64,000 bases of DNA from Roseibium sp. MMSF_3412. Lineage in GTDB: Bacteria; Pseudomonadota; Alphaproteobacteria; Rhizobiales; Stappiaceae. The DNA lies in contig NZ_JASHJI010000006.1 of NCBI RefSeq assembly GCF_030733265.1, positions 186,001 through 250,000 on the forward strand, written 5' to 3'. The notes under the pieces were generated by a model. That model ran no database searches. It was not told the DNA's origin and saw only the letters and a program-made list of their open reading frames with translations. Position numbers and translations under genes: made by a program. The first letter of the stretch is position 1, and every line of letters starts with the position of its first letter. Below, one piece after another: positions 63,848 to 64,000 of the stretch.

Positions 63848-64000
63848 GTGCAAAACGACACATCACCGCGCCGGTTCCCGGTTTTCGACGGCCACAACGA
63901 CACGTTGCTCAAACTGGAGATAGACGCGATCAAGGGAACTGAGCGCAGTTTCTTCGACCGCTCGGAAAAGGGGCACATGGACGCCGTGCGCGCAAAAGAG
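63848..64000 (+). CDS. Membrane dipeptidase, peptidase M19 family (partial, 5' end)
   Basis: The first 51 residues are visible before the window ends. FPVFDGHNDTLLKLE carries the M19 zinc-site HND motif (renal dipeptidase family), and KGHMDAVRAKE matches the following conserved segment (GHLDLPRA type). The enzyme hydrolyses dipeptides, including some D-amino acid dipeptides. The GTG at 63848 has AAGGAC upstream and no earlier in-frame ATG with better context. Confidence 0.85.
   Translation, partial: MQNDTSPRRFPVFDGHNDTLLKLEIDAIKGTERSFFDRSEKGHMDAVRAKE

Noticed and set aside
63485..63853. A 122-codon minus-strand frame between the L,D-transpeptidase and M19 genes
   Set aside because: It would start inside the M19 ribosome site and contains no domain or good start context.

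Overview
The window is chromosomal DNA from a GC-rich alphaproteobacterium. Four things point there: the gene order of the pca cluster with a divergent pcaQ-type regulator, a direct-repeat SOS box of the alphaproteobacterial type (GAAC-N7-GAAC), a CtrA-type box (TTAA-N7-TTAAC), and a VPLPA-CTERM surface protein. A marine, metabolically versatile genus such as Roseibium/Labrenzia is my guess, not something the sequence proves. I saw no rRNA, tRNA, CRISPR array, insertion sequence or phage gene. Coding density is high, and most genes sit in tight operons with 4-bp or 1-bp overlaps.

Layout. 1-5 kb (minus): a dipeptide/oligopeptide ABC importer (dppF-like partial, dppD, dppC, dppB, binding protein), with a divergent LysR. 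6-10 kb: three hydrolases (M81/MlrC-like, AstE/aspartoacylase-like, M20) that probably process what the importer brings in. 10-11.3 kb: a ferric-reductase-like membrane protein and a Tat-exported intradiol-dioxygenase-like protein. 11.5-18.4 kb: pcaQ divergent from pobA-pcaD-pcaC-pcaH-pcaG-BKACE-pcaB, the protocatechuate ortho pathway with a beta-keto acid cleavage enzyme where pcaIJF might be expected. 18.4-27.6 kb (minus): a TRAP transporter, and a tctCBA transporter with an aldehyde dehydrogenase and a Tm-1-like (UPF0261) protein, divergent from an IclR regulator followed by a HAD hydrolase and a class III aminotransferase. 30.7-37.3 kb: hpaR divergent from the homoprotocatechuate meta-cleavage operon hpaF-E-D-(aromatic amino acid decarboxylase)-G-H. 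37.4-39.8 kb: a chemoreceptor. 40.1-46.0 kb (minus): a homogentisate operon, hmgA-fah-MBL protein-DinB protein-FAD monooxygenase-DUF2783.

Together, about 11-46 kb is an aromatic-acid island with three ring-cleavage routes: intradiol at protocatechuate, extradiol at homoprotocatechuate, and homogentisate. It also carries importers, dedicated regulators and a chemoreceptor. Not seen here: pcaIJ/pcaF, hpaBC, hpaI, hppD and a GST-type maleylacetoacetate isomerase.

46-64 kb is more mixed: a small orphan gene behind a near-ideal SOS promoter, a DM13 protein, a HerA-like ATPase, a DUF2867 protein, an RND efflux pump, a nitroreductase, a DMT exporter with a divergent LysR, a TPR protein next to a VWA/VPLPA-CTERM protein with a CtrA-type box, an MFS transporter, a TrhA/hemolysin III protein, an L,D-transpeptidase, and the start of an M19 dipeptidase. 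The most novel leads are the BKACE inside the pca operon, the SOS-controlled orphan at 46.2 kb, the decarboxylase inside the hpa operon, and the unusual MBL and DinB proteins in the hmg operon.
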